A DNA stretch of 64,000 bases from Bacteroidaceae bacterium (GTDB lineage: Bacteria; Bacteroidota; Bacteroidia; Bacteroidales; Bacteroidaceae): positions 1-64,000 of the forward strand of contig JAILKU010000007.1 of NCBI GenBank assembly GCA_024693505.1, in the 5' to 3' direction. The position numbers were made by a program, and so were the translations under genes. Shown in pieces: positions 15,825 through 24,925 of the stretch; the stretch's first letter is position 1; each line of letters begins with the position of its first letter. The notes below the pieces were generated by a model. That model worked only from the letters and a program-made list of their open reading frames with translations, searched no databases and was not told the origin of the DNA.

Positions 15825-17285
15825 ATGAACAAGATAATTAAGCTTTTCCTTGTAAGTTCAGTATGTTGCGGCATTGCCGCAACCCTGGCTTCCTGCTCCG
15901 ACGATGACGACACGTCGCTGACCGCCGTCAGCAACTTGAGCTACGAACCCACCATGGGTGGAGCCATCATCACCTATCATGCACCCGAGAGCAACGACCT
16001 GCTCTACATCAAGGCCTCCTACACCAACTCCTTGGGGAAGAAGGTGAGCCATGCTGCCAGCATCTACGACAACAAAATCGAGGTGGACGGCCTGGCCGAC
16101 GAGACGAAGACCTATCCCATCGCTGTCTCCGCCGTCGACAAATGGGGTGGCGAGACCCCTGCCACCATCATTAATGTGCAGCCAGGACGCTCCTACATCA
16201 ACATTGTCAAGGACAACCTCACCATCCATCCCATGCCCGGCGGTTTCACCGTGCTGTGGGAGAACCCCGTGGGCGCCGATGTGAGCAATGCCGACGAGAT
16301 TGACGACAAGACTGTGGGCAAGCCCGTTTATGTGGTGGTGACCTACACCGATGCCGAGGGCATCACCCGCACCCGCTATCTGGTGAGCAAGATGCGCAAC
16401 GCCAAAAGTCGCGTGCGCGGACTCTTCGAGGGCACCTATGACGTGACCTATCGTGTGGAAGACTCGCAGGGCAACAAGACGGTGGAGAGCGCACGCGCTC
16501 CCTACAGCGTGCCCCCCGAGGCTGAGTTCCGCAAGTTTGAGGAGCGCGAAGACCCCAAGGGCGGCACTGTGAAGCAATACATCTGGACGCTGGTGCCCAA
16601 GCTCACCACCCTGCAACCCGCTTGGGACGACAATGTGAACGCCGCCTTCTTCGACGGCATCATCGACAGCAAGGCCGGCGGCTACCATGGTTATGCAGCC
16701 ACCGATGCCAGCCACAGCAGCGTCACCTATGGAGCAGCCCTGCCTTGGGACACCGAGCAGATGGACGTGGTGGTGGACATGCACCAGGTGGTGAGCATCT
16801 CGCGACTGAAGGCTTGGCAGCGTGCCTATCACTATGGCGACCAGCCCTATTCGGGCGCCAACCAGACCGAAGGTGTCAGCGACGACTACGACTACTACCA
16901 GCCCACCAACCTGAAGCACTTCAAGCTCTTCGGGGCCATGACCCTCGACGAGGATGCTTGGTTCCTCATCAAGGATTGCGACATCGCCACCAACTCCACC
17001 GCTGGCGCGCTGCCACAATACTGGACCAATCCCGAATATCTGGGCAAGACCAATGTCTACATGCCCACCAACGAGAGTTACCAGGCTGCGCTCGATGGCC
17101 ATGAGTGGGAACTGGACGAGATGACCGACTCGGTGCGCTATCTGCGGGTGCGCATGGTGGAGAACTGGGATCTCTCCAAGCGCCAGGTGTCGGGACTCTC
17201 CGAGCTGAACCTCTACGGAGCCGTGCTCGTCAGTCCCGAGGAGCTGGCAGCCAAAGAGACTGCTGCCAGCGCGAGAAAGAAGTAA
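15825..17285 (+). CDS. Surface lipoprotein with DUF4959/DUF5000-like architecture
   Basis: This 486-residue lipoprotein (lipobox LASC, then SDDDDT) begins with fibronectin III-like beta domains (LSYEPTMGGAIITYHAPE, VDGLADETKTYPI) and ends with a discoidin-like (F5/8 type C-like) domain (about 290-470; VRYLRVRMVENWDL and SGLSELNLYG). This matches the DUF4959-DUF5126-DUF5000 surface lipoproteins often encoded just after SusD. They are probable surface glycan-binding proteins. It lies in the Sus operon 107 bp after susD, so it likely helps hold the target polysaccharide. Family naming is from memory of the architecture. Confidence 0.75.
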   Translation: MNKIIKLFLVSSVCCGIAATLASCSDDDDTSLTAVSNLSYEPTMGGAIITYHAPESNDLLYIKASYTNSLGKKVSHAASIYDNKIEVDGLADETKTYPIAVSAVDKWGGETPATIINVQPGRSYINIVKDNLTIHPMPGGFTVLWENPVGADVSNADEIDDKTVGKPVYVVVTYTDAEGITRTRYLVSKMRNAKSRVRGLFEGTYDVTYRVEDSQGNKTVESARAPYSVPPEAEFRKFEEREDPKGGTVKQYIWTLVPKLTTLQPAWDDNVNAAFFDGIIDSKAGGYHGYAATDASHSSVTYGAALPWDTEQMDVVVDMHQVVSISRLKAWQRAYHYGDQPYSGANQTEGVSDDYDYYQPTNLKHFKLFGAMTLDEDAWFLIKDCDIATNSTAGALPQYWTNPEYLGKTNVYMPTNESYQAALDGHEWELDEMTDSVRYLRVRMVENWDLSKRQVSGLSELNLYGAVLVSPEELAAKETAASARKK

Positions 17286-17321
17286 CGACAAGATTTTTGT
17301 ATCATTTAGACGATAAATAAT

Positions 17322-17732
17322 ATGATTACCAAGAGCATCAAATACTTTGTGTGTGGTTGCGTAGTGGCTTGCGGCATTGCCATGACCACCAGTTGCAAGG
17401 ACATGGACGACAACTACGCCGACTACCTGGCCAACGTGCCCACCTACTCGCCGGCCGTGCGCAACCTGAAGGCCGTGTCGCCCGAATCGGGCACGCTGAC
17501 GCTGAGCTGGGACATCGTAGACGACACCCACCGTGTGAAGGCCATCCGCATCCTGGCCAAGAAGACGGCCGACGACGTGCAGACCTACGACATACAGCAG
17601 GTGGTGACGGAGTACACCATCAGCGGACTGGAGCTGCAGGGCTACGAGTTCGATGTCTATACCATCGACGGTTTCGGCAACCTCTCCATCCCCGTCAGCG
17701 AGACTTTCACCCCCATCCCAGGACGTGAGTAA
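17322..17732 (+). CDS. Small fibronectin III-like lipoprotein (DUF4998-like)
   Basis: This 136-residue lipoprotein (lipobox TTSC, then KDMDDNYADYL) contains a single Fn3-type domain: AVRNLKAVSPESGTLTLSWD and YTISGLELQGYEFDVYTIDG. It resembles the N-terminal half of DUF4998 proteins found in Sus loci, but is much shorter than I would expect for that family, so it may be a truncated or minimal version. The next gene starts 1 bp after its stop codon, so the two are translationally linked. Confidence 0.65.
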   Translation: MITKSIKYFVCGCVVACGIAMTTSCKDMDDNYADYLANVPTYSPAVRNLKAVSPESGTLTLSWDIVDDTHRVKAIRILAKKTADDVQTYDIQQVVTEYTISGLELQGYEFDVYTIDGFGNLSIPVSETFTPIPGRE

Positions 17733-17733
17733 G

Positions 17734-18348
17734 ATGAAGACGACAGGCAGGACTACGCTGCTGCTGGCGCTGCTCATGATGCTGGTGGCTTGTGGCGACA
17801 GCGACGAAGCGCAGCAGCTGCCCACGGTGAGCACGCTCGACCTCACCGTGACAGGAGCCAATGTGCAGACGCCCCACGGCAATGTCTACTTGTTCTACGC
17901 CGCTGACGTGAACTTCGACTATGCCACAGGGCGCGAGGCCGACCGCACCATCCTACCCGACGGCACGAAGGCACCACTGGTCGACGTGAGCAACACCTAT
18001 GCACCCACCGTGAGCTATGAGCGCGGTGGGAGCACGGTGGAGCTGCATCCCGTGAGCGCCTATGGCACACAGCGCGACGGGCAGCTCGACAACCACTCGT
18101 CGGTGCGCTACAGCCAGATGCACTTCGATGTGGCCAGCCTCTCCAAAGCGTATGGGCAAGTGGGCTATGGCAGTACTGTGCTGGTGGTCATCGTGCTCAA
18201 CGATGAGCAATCGCGCACATGGGTGGCACGGGCGCTGCAGCTGCGCAGCAACCATCTCATTCACATCGCACTGCCCGACCATAAAAGCCCCACCTACGTC
18301 CCTGCGTCGGAACTCAGCGTCAAGTGGTGGCAGGTGGAGGATGAGTAA
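17734..18348 (+). CDS. Lipoprotein of unknown function in the Sus operon
   Basis: This 204-residue lipoprotein (MKTTGRTTLLLALLMMLVAC) starts at an ATG one base after the stop of the previous gene. The body is predicted beta-rich (STLDLTVTGANVQTPHGNVYL, VSYERGGSTVELHPVS) with no motif I recognise. Its place between SusD-associated lipoproteins and GH30 suggests a surface role, possibly glycan binding. The open frame extends upstream into the previous gene, but the ATG at 17734 gives a perfect lipoprotein signal and is chosen. Confidence 0.65.
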   Translation: MKTTGRTTLLLALLMMLVACGDSDEAQQLPTVSTLDLTVTGANVQTPHGNVYLFYAADVNFDYATGREADRTILPDGTKAPLVDVSNTYAPTVSYERGGSTVELHPVSAYGTQRDGQLDNHSSVRYSQMHFDVASLSKAYGQVGYGSTVLVVIVLNDEQSRTWVARALQLRSNHLIHIALPDHKSPTYVPASELSVKWWQVEDE

Positions 18349-18477
18349 GGCACGAAACAACTAATCAATAAAGCAAAAACAATATGGAGCACAGAGACAT
18401 AGAGATGAAGGGCTGCGCAGAGAATAAAAACTTTGTGCCTCCGTGTTCGATAAAATCGACCCTTTAACCATTACAGA
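18349..18477. other. Spacer with CACAGAG-type imperfect repeat
   Basis: The 129-bp gap before GH30 contains GGAGCACAGAGACATAGAG and, 40 bp later, a partly complementary TTTGTGCCTCCGTGTTC. The two halves can pair imperfectly. This is a repeat-like spacer, not a gene. Confidence 0.4.
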
Positions 18478-20124
18478 ATGAAAACAAGGTTGCTGACATT
18501 TCTATCATTTGTCATCTTTCATTTATCCTTTTGCCCCATAGGGGCGCAGACGTCGCAGCCCCCCGTGGCCACCGTCTACACCACCGACGGCACCCGCCAA
18601 TACTCGCTCACACCCACCCAGGTGCAGGGCGAAGAGAGCACCAATGTGCGCAGCGCTCTGCTGTTGCACCCCGAAGAGACCTACCAGAGCGTCGACGGAT
18701 TTGGCTTTGCCATCACTTACTCCTCGGCCTACAACCTGCTGAAGATGACGGCCGCCGACCGCGCCGCCCTGCTGCGCAAGACCTTCTCGCCCACCGAGGG
18801 ATATGGTGCCAGCTATGTGCGCATCTCATTGGGATGCAACGACTTCTCGTCGACCGAATACTCGCTCTGCGATGAGAAAGGCCCCGACGATGACCTGCTG
18901 AAGCACTTCCGCCTCTACACCGACGAGACCAACTACGTCATTCCCGTGCTGAAAGAACTGCTGGCCATCAACCCCCAGCTGAAGATTATCGCCGCCCCCT
19001 GGACATGCCCCAAGTGGATGAAGGTGAACAACATCACCGAGCGTCGCAATCACGACAGTTGGACCGATGGTCATCTCAATCCCGCCTACTACAAGGCCTA
19101 CGCCCAGTATTTTGTGCGCTTCGTCAAGGCTTTTGCTGCCGAGGGCATCAGCATCTATGCCGTCTCTCCGCAGAACGAGTCCCTCAACCCCGGCAACTGT
19201 GCCTCGCTCTACATGCCATGGAACGAGCAGGCCGGATTTGTGCAGCAGCTGGCTCCGGCGCTGAAGCAGGCTGGCTTGAAGACGCGCATCTACCTCTTCG
19301 ACCACAACTACAACTACGACAACAAGCCCGAAGAGCAGCAGTACCCCGCCAAGATATATAAGGTGTACGAGGGCAAGGACTTCGAGGGCAAGGAGCTGGT
19401 GGTGGGCGCTGCCTATCATAACTATGGTGGCCACACCGACGAGCTGAACGTCATCCACAATCTCTATCCCGACAAGGAGCTGCTCTTCACCGAGGCCTCC
19501 ATCGGCACATGGAACAACGGGCGGCATCTCGACTCCTCGCTCGCCGACTGCATGGTGAACATCGGTCTGCACACGCTGAACAAACACTGCCGTGGTGCCA
19601 TCGTGTGGAACTTCATGCTCGACATGCAGCGTGGCCCCAACCTCGACGGTGGTTGCCAGACGTGCTACGGAGCCGTAGACATCGACGAGAGCAACTATCG
19701 CGACTATACGCTCAACTCGCACTACTACACCATCTGCCACCTCTCGGCGGTGGTGCGCCCTGGTGCTGTGCGCATAGGCACCAGCGGATGGCACTACGAC
19801 GGAGTTACCTACACTGCCTTCCGTAATCCCGACGGCACGATGGCCGTGGTGCTCTACAACGCCAACCAGGGCGAGCTGGGCACCAACATCGCCACGGGTC
19901 AGCAGCGCTTCCACATCACCCTGCCGCCACGTGCTGCTGTCAGCGTGTTGCTGCCCGCAGGTCAAGCCACTGGCGTGGGTGCGCCGTCGGCCCTGCAAGC
20001 CATGGCCACGCCAACCTACTACACGCTCGGTGGCACCAAGGCCACCTCGCTGTCGGCCCGTGGCATCTACATCAGCCAAGGACGCAAGGAAGCAAGAAAC
20101 ACAAACAACAATCATATTTATTAA
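18478..20124 (+). CDS. Secreted GH30 (GH30_3-like) endo-beta-1,6-glucanase candidate
   Basis: This 548-residue enzyme belongs to clan GH-A family GH30. It shows PEETYQSVDGFGFAIT at the start of the barrel, the acid/base Glu in AVSPQNES (Glu234) and the nucleophile in LLFTEAS (Glu339). Residues about 440-500 form the usual flanking beta-domain. GH30 subfamily 3 members in gut Bacteroidota cleave beta-1,6-glucan of yeast cell walls, and the SusC-SusD-lipoprotein-GH30-GH3 order is close to the known Bacteroides beta-1,6-glucan locus. A C-terminal extension (SARGIYISQGRK) resembles the tag on other secreted proteins here. The signal peptide h-region is encoded by heptamer-like DNA (CATTTGT, CATCTTT, CATTTAT). 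Confidence 0.88.
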   Translation: MKTRLLTFLSFVIFHLSFCPIGAQTSQPPVATVYTTDGTRQYSLTPTQVQGEESTNVRSALLLHPEETYQSVDGFGFAITYSSAYNLLKMTAADRAALLRKTFSPTEGYGASYVRISLGCNDFSSTEYSLCDEKGPDDDLLKHFRLYTDETNYVIPVLKELLAINPQLKIIAAPWTCPKWMKVNNITERRNHDSWTDGHLNPAYYKAYAQYFVRFVKAFAAEGISIYAVSPQNESLNPGNCASLYMPWNEQAGFVQQLAPALKQAGLKTRIYLFDHNYNYDNKPEEQQYPAKIYKVYEGKDFEGKELVVGAAYHNYGGHTDELNVIHNLYPDKELLFTEASIGTWNNGRHLDSSLADCMVNIGLHTLNKHCRGAIVWNFMLDMQRGPNLDGGCQTCYGAVDIDESNYRDYTLNSHYYTICHLSAVVRPGAVRIGTSGWHYDGVTYTAFRNPDGTMAVVLYNANQGELGTNIATGQQRFHITLPPRAAVSVLLPAGQATGVGAPSALQAMATPTYYTLGGTKATSLSARGIYISQGRKEARNTNNNHIY

Positions 20125-20143
20125 TCACTCATTAAAAACAACG

Positions 20144-22507
20144 ATGACTATGAACAAAATGTTTACTCGAATGGCCCTGGCAGTGGCACTCATTGCAGGA
20201 GCCAGCACTACGGCCCAAGCCCAGACCGCACTGGTGGTCGACGGCTCGAAGGGCTACGACGGCGTGCTCGTCAAAGGTCAGGATTACATCCTCCCCGGCA
20301 CCGACAAGAGCTGGTATGTCATGCCCGACCTCTTCACCCACAAAGAAGGCGACGTGTGGACCTTCCAAGGCTATCAGACGCCTGAGTATGCCTATTTCTT
20401 CATTGCCGACGAAGGGCTGAAGTACATCAAGACCGAGTATCGCCCCGTTGACGACAGCCCCGAAGGCACCTACGCCGACTGGGCCGTGAATCGCGCCCTG
20501 TGGGTGAACGGCAGCAACAGCATCGGCTTCCCCTCGTATGCCAATAACCCCATCAACTGGCAGGGCGACCGCAGCCTCTGCGTGCCGCAGATTGATGCCA
20601 ACATCTATCGTCTCACGCTTACTTTCGGTCAGGAGCTGAACTCCGAGGCTCAGGTCAACTTCAAGTTCTTCAAGGGCACCAACTGGGGTGGCGACGTGCT
20701 GCCCGGTAAGGAAGAGGGCAACATCTGGATGGAAGACAACCCATGGTTGCACGTGGGCGGTCAGGACGGCGCTTCGGGCGACAACGGCAACCTCTACAGC
20801 AACGACGGCGTGGCATTTGGCGTCGGCGACAAGCTCATCGTCACCATCGATATGAACGTTACGCCGGGCAAGCTCACCGTCGACTATCAGGAGTACATTC
20901 CTTCCGACTTCCCCACCTTCAACGGTGAGAACATGGCCAAGAAGGGCAACTTCTATGTAGCCGAGGCTACGCTGACTCAGGGCGGCACCTTCACCCTTGG
21001 CAACGAGGGCGTGGTGGGCATGGACCTGAGCACCGCCTTCGTCGATGAGTGCTTTGCCACGACCAACGGCAATGGCACCTTCACCTTCAACGCCATCAGC
21101 GGCCCCTACACCATCATGCTGATGCCCTCGCTGAACTACGTGAAGATTTTCCCGGGCACCTACGACGCTCCCGCCACCTTCAACGACAGCAAAGCCCTCT
21201 GGCTCATCGGCAACAACACTGTGGGCATGCCCACCTATGCCGCCAACAGCTCGAACTGGAGCGCACTGCTTTCGGGCAGCATCCCCGTGGCACAGATTGC
21301 CGAGAACATCTACAAGGTGAAGTTCACCGTGGGCGAGCAGTTAGGCACTGGCGTCAACTTCAAGTTCTTCGGCCAGTATGGTTGGGGCACCGAGTTCCAC
21401 GGCTCCGACCTGTTGTTCGACAACAGCGACTTCATCTACATCAATAATCCCGAAGGCGAATGGACCTACGATGCCGATGGCAATGAGGTCTACACCCGTG
21501 GTGGCGACGATGGCAACATCAAGGGATCTCTGCGCGAGGGCGAGACGCTCACGCTGACCATCGACCTGAACGGCCTGGTGTTTGGCGATCCCGTCAACGA
21601 CTTGGAGGCTGTTCCTGGCCGTGTCACCGTGCAGTATTCGGGGGCTGGCTTACAGAAGCCCACCTTCAATGGCGAGGAACTCACCGCCGTGGGCAACAGC
21701 TACGAGCGCAACGACATCCTGGAGCAGGGGAAGAGCTACCGCGTGGAGAATGGTCCTGATGCCGACATCGTCAACTCGGCCAGCTTCTACTACAATCCCG
21801 ACTACTTTGTGAAGAATGCCGACGGCAGCTTCACCTTCAAGGCGCTCACGGGCAACTATCACCTGGGCATCAATATGAGTGGCAAGTACTTCCACATCTA
21901 TCCGCTGACCGCCGATGGCACCGCTGCCACCTATGAGAACGGTGGAGCCATGTATGCCAACGGTGGCAACCAGTTTGGCAAGCCTTCATTCGCCATCAAC
22001 CCCAACGGCTGGGGCGAGTCGAACAATTGGAATCCCACACTATCGCAGTCTGTGAGCTTGGCTCAGGTTAAGGATCACATCTACACCCTGACGCTCACCA
22101 TTGGCAAGCAGCTCGGTTCGGGCGTTGGCGGTGGCCAGTCGTTCAAGTTCTATGGCGAAGGCCAAGGCTGGGGCGGCGAAGTGCAGGACTACATCGTGAA
22201 GGCTGGCGAGGGCGACCAGTATTTCGTTCGCAACGAAGGCGCCAGCGACACCAACAACATCTTCCAGGTGGAGCCGCTCACCGAGGGCGACACCTTCGTG
22301 CTCGTGCTCGACCGCACTGGCGAGACGCCTGTCCTCTCGGCCCAGAAGGCGCTCGACGAGACGGGCGCTGGCGTTGGCGTGGGCATCGCCGCCATCCAGT
22401 CGGTGGCCCCGAAGGCCGACGACGCTATCTACAACCTCAACGGCGTTCGCGTCAGCCATCTGCAGAAGGGCATCTACGTCCGCAGTGGCAAGAAGATGGT
22501 GAAGTAA
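20144..22507 (+). CDS. Large secreted protein with three SusE/F-like repeats, probable glycan-binding protein
   Basis: The product (787 residues from the ATG at 20144) has a type I signal peptide (ending TTAQAQ, no lipobox Cys) and at least three tandem repeats. Each unit carries (A)LW(L/V)xGxN, then N-W, then VNFKFF or similar and a DNGN/DDGN turn, alternating with FTFNAISGPYTI-type strands. The same module is seen in the C-terminal third of the GH16-GH18 enzyme at 6310-8967. It likely binds beta-glucan or chitin, and DUF5121-type domains are possible. The C-terminus (IYNLNGVRV...KGIYVRSGKK) is the same short tag as in three other secreted proteins. An upstream frame (to 19931) overlaps GH30 and is spurious. 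Confidence 0.75.
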   Translation: MTMNKMFTRMALAVALIAGASTTAQAQTALVVDGSKGYDGVLVKGQDYILPGTDKSWYVMPDLFTHKEGDVWTFQGYQTPEYAYFFIADEGLKYIKTEYRPVDDSPEGTYADWAVNRALWVNGSNSIGFPSYANNPINWQGDRSLCVPQIDANIYRLTLTFGQELNSEAQVNFKFFKGTNWGGDVLPGKEEGNIWMEDNPWLHVGGQDGASGDNGNLYSNDGVAFGVGDKLIVTIDMNVTPGKLTVDYQEYIPSDFPTFNGENMAKKGNFYVAEATLTQGGTFTLGNEGVVGMDLSTAFVDECFATTNGNGTFTFNAISGPYTIMLMPSLNYVKIFPGTYDAPATFNDSKALWLIGNNTVGMPTYAANSSNWSALLSGSIPVAQIAENIYKVKFTVGEQLGTGVNFKFFGQYGWGTEFHGSDLLFDNSDFIYINNPEGEWTYDADGNEVYTRGGDDGNIKGSLREGETLTLTIDLNGLVFGDPVNDLEAVPGRVTVQYSGAGLQKPTFNGEELTAVGNSYERNDILEQGKSYRVENGPDADIVNSASFYYNPDYFVKNADGSFTFKALTGNYHLGINMSGKYFHIYPLTADGTAATYENGGAMYANGGNQFGKPSFAINPNGWGESNNWNPTLSQSVSLAQVKDHIYTLTLTIGKQLGSGVGGGQSFKFYGEGQGWGGEVQDYIVKAGEGDQYFVRNEGASDTNNIFQVEPLTEGDTFVLVLDRTGETPVLSAQKALDETGAGVGVGIAAIQSVAPKADDAIYNLNGVRVSHLQKGIYVRSGKKMVK

Positions 22508-22509
22508 TT

Positions 22510-22553
22510 CGTCATTCGTAACTCGTCATTCGTCATTCGTAACTCGTCATTCC
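22510..22553. repeat. Heptameric tandem repeat (TCGTCAT/TCGTAAC)
   Basis: Six 7-bp units alternate TCGTCAT and TCGTAAC and fill the whole gap between two genes of the Sus operon. The array ends three bases before the ATG of the next gene, so it takes the place of a ribosome-binding site. Confidence 0.85.
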
Positions 22554-22555
22554 CG

Positions 22556-24847
22556 ATGCGGCTCATCCTTCTGATGCAGTTCGTTATGTGCCTGGCAACG
22601 GCAGGTGCGCAGTCCTTGTGGGACCCGTCGCACCTTGCCTATGCCAAGGCGCACGCGCAGCAGCCAGTGTTGGCAGCAGCCATCAGCCGCTTGGTTGGTG
22701 ATGCCGACCAAGCCCTGCTGGCTGCCGCGCCATCGGTGATGCAGAAGCAGACAACGGCCGTCAGCGGCGACCGCCACGACTACACCAGTCTTTCGAGATA
22801 TTTCTGGCCCGACCCTACGAAGCCCGATGGACTGCCCTACGTGAACCGCGACGGGCTGTCGAATCCTGAGCTGGACAAATACGACCGCAACCGCCTCTCG
22901 GAGATGACTTCGGCCGTGACCACCCTCTCGCTGGCGTGGTATTTCACCGACCGCGAGGCTTATGCCCAGAAAGCCACCGAGCTGCTGCGCACGTGGTTTC
23001 TCAACAGAGCCACCCGCATGAACCCCCACTTGCGCTATGCCCAGATGGTGCCAGGCGTGAACGGTGGCCTTGGTCGCTGCTACGGGCTTATCGACAGCTA
23101 CTCGTTTGTAGAGATGCTCAGTGCCGTGAAGCTGTTAGAGCAGTCGAAAGCCTTCACCCGCCGCGATGCCCAGCAGCTCAAGGCCTGGTTTGCGCAGTTC
23201 CTCCAGTGGATGCTCACCAGCGAGCAGGGCATTGAAGAGAGCCGCCAAGCCAACAACCACTCCGTGGCCTACGATGTGCAGCTGCTGAGCTACGCCCTCT
23301 ACATGGGCAACCAGCAGGTGGCGCGCCAACTCACCGACAGCTTCCCCTCGCGCCGTCTGCAACAGCAGATAGCCCCCGATGGCAGTCAGCCTTATGAGCT
23401 GTGGCGCACGCTGGCCTTTGGCTATTCCGAATATAATCTGCAGCACTGCATCGACTTTTGTCAGTTGGCTCGACAGGCCTCGACCATGCCGACGCTCGCT
23501 ACTTTGGAGAAAGCCGCCGACTACTTGGCGCAGTATCTGGGTAAGGATGTGCAGGCATGGCCTCATCAGCAAATCAGCGACTGGGAAGGCAAGCAGCAGG
23601 AACTGTGCCGCGACCTCTACCGCCTGTGGCTGCTCGATGGGCAGCGCGAAGACTATCGGCGGCTGGTGGACCAGCATCTGGTGAAGCAGTTCGCCGACCG
23701 TTTCTTCCTGCTCTACTATCGCCCCACCGTGGCCGACCAGGCCTTTGCAGCTGCCGATGTGCAGTTGCGCTTCCAGATGGAGCAGGTGCGGACGGCCAGG
23801 ACGAAGACTCCTGGCACCATGCCCCGCAGTGTCAATGCCGACGGCACGCTGCGCATGGTGGGCATCGGCGACTGGTGTTCGGGCTTCTACCCCGGACTGC
23901 TGTGGCAGATGTACCAATGGACGCACGACGACTTTTGGCGTCGCCAAGCCGTGGGTGAGACGTGGCATCTGCAAGACAACCAGTGGAATGCCAGCAGCCA
24001 CGACCTGGGCTTCATGATGCACATCCCCTTTGGCACTGCTTGGCGGCTGACGGGCGAGCGCAGCTATCGCGATGTTGTGGTACAGGCTGCCCGCACACTG
24101 ACCACGCGCTTCGACGAACGAGTGGGGTGCATACGCAGTTGGAGCTGGGGCACGCCCGAACGGTGGCGCTTTGCCGTCATCATCGACAATATGATGAACC
24201 TTGAGCTGCTCTTCGAGGCCTCGCTGCTGACGGGCGACCAACGGCTGCGCCAAATGGCCGAGAGCCACGCCGACAAGACGCTGCAGAACCACTTCCGCCC
24301 CGACGGCTCCTCCTATCATGTGGTGGACTACAACCCCGACGACGGCTCCGTCATCAAGCGCATCACCCATCAGGGCCTGGCCGACGAAAGCGTCTGGAGC
24401 CGTGGGCAAGCCTGGGGACTCTATGGCTTCACCATGTGCTACCGCTACACTCGCCATTCATCCTATTTAGAGCAGGCGCAACGCATTGCCGACTTCTTCC
24501 TCAACCAACACAACCTGCCCGCAGACCTCATCCCCTACTGGGACATGCGCGACCCCGCCATCCCCCAGGCTCCTCGCGACGCATCGGCAGCCGCCATCAT
24601 CGCATCGGGCCTCTACGAGTTGGCCACCTACAGCGCACCTTCCTTGGCAGCACGCTATCGCGACACGGCCGACCGCATCATTGCATCGCTCGAAAGTGCC
24701 TATCAGCCCCAGCCCCGCACCATGCAGGGATTCCTGCTGCTGCACTCCACCGGCAACTATCCCGCCCACGACGAGATTGATGTGCCCATCAGCTATGCCG
24801 ACTATTATTATCTGGAGGCCCTGCGGCGCAGCCAAACCATGAGATAA
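22556..24847 (+). CDS. Bifunctional alginate-lyase-like / GH88 unsaturated glucuronyl hydrolase fusion
   Basis: This 763-residue protein has a signal peptide (about 1-18), an alpha/alpha-barrel lyase domain (about 20-395) and a GH88 domain (about 400-755). The lyase part shows RYFWPDPTKPDGLPY, NPHLRYAQMVPG and the catalytic-type NNHSVAYD, as in the alginate-lyase-like superfamily (PF05426, including PL38). GH88 shows both catalytic Asp residues: HDLGFMM (Asp483) and VIIDNMMNLELL (Asp544). A lyase would leave a 4,5-unsaturated uronic acid at the new non-reducing end and GH88 removes exactly that, so the fusion couples two successive steps. With fungal-wall enzymes around it, a glucuronan is a possible substrate (inferred). 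No Shine-Dalgarno is visible. Confidence 0.85.
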   Translation: MRLILLMQFVMCLATAGAQSLWDPSHLAYAKAHAQQPVLAAAISRLVGDADQALLAAAPSVMQKQTTAVSGDRHDYTSLSRYFWPDPTKPDGLPYVNRDGLSNPELDKYDRNRLSEMTSAVTTLSLAWYFTDREAYAQKATELLRTWFLNRATRMNPHLRYAQMVPGVNGGLGRCYGLIDSYSFVEMLSAVKLLEQSKAFTRRDAQQLKAWFAQFLQWMLTSEQGIEESRQANNHSVAYDVQLLSYALYMGNQQVARQLTDSFPSRRLQQQIAPDGSQPYELWRTLAFGYSEYNLQHCIDFCQLARQASTMPTLATLEKAADYLAQYLGKDVQAWPHQQISDWEGKQQELCRDLYRLWLLDGQREDYRRLVDQHLVKQFADRFFLLYYRPTVADQAFAAADVQLRFQMEQVRTARTKTPGTMPRSVNADGTLRMVGIGDWCSGFYPGLLWQMYQWTHDDFWRRQAVGETWHLQDNQWNASSHDLGFMMHIPFGTAWRLTGERSYRDVVVQAARTLTTRFDERVGCIRSWSWGTPERWRFAVIIDNMMNLELLFEASLLTGDQRLRQMAESHADKTLQNHFRPDGSSYHVVDYNPDDGSVIKRITHQGLADESVWSRGQAWGLYGFTMCYRYTRHSSYLEQAQRIADFFLNQHNLPADLIPYWDMRDPAIPQAPRDASAAAIIASGLYELATYSAPSLAARYRDTADRIIASLESAYQPQPRTMQGFLLLHSTGNYPAHDEIDVPISYADYYYLEALRRSQTMR

Positions 24848-24925
24848 CCCCATAGGCGAAACAAGGAATAACAAGCCTCTTCCCCTCAACCAGCATTAAA
24901 ATCGTAAACCATAAAAATAACGCAA

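Noticed and set aside
19931-20143. Upstream extension of the 787-residue protein into GH30
   Set aside because: It overlaps the GH30 coding region in another frame, and the ATG at 20144 begins a clear signal peptide.
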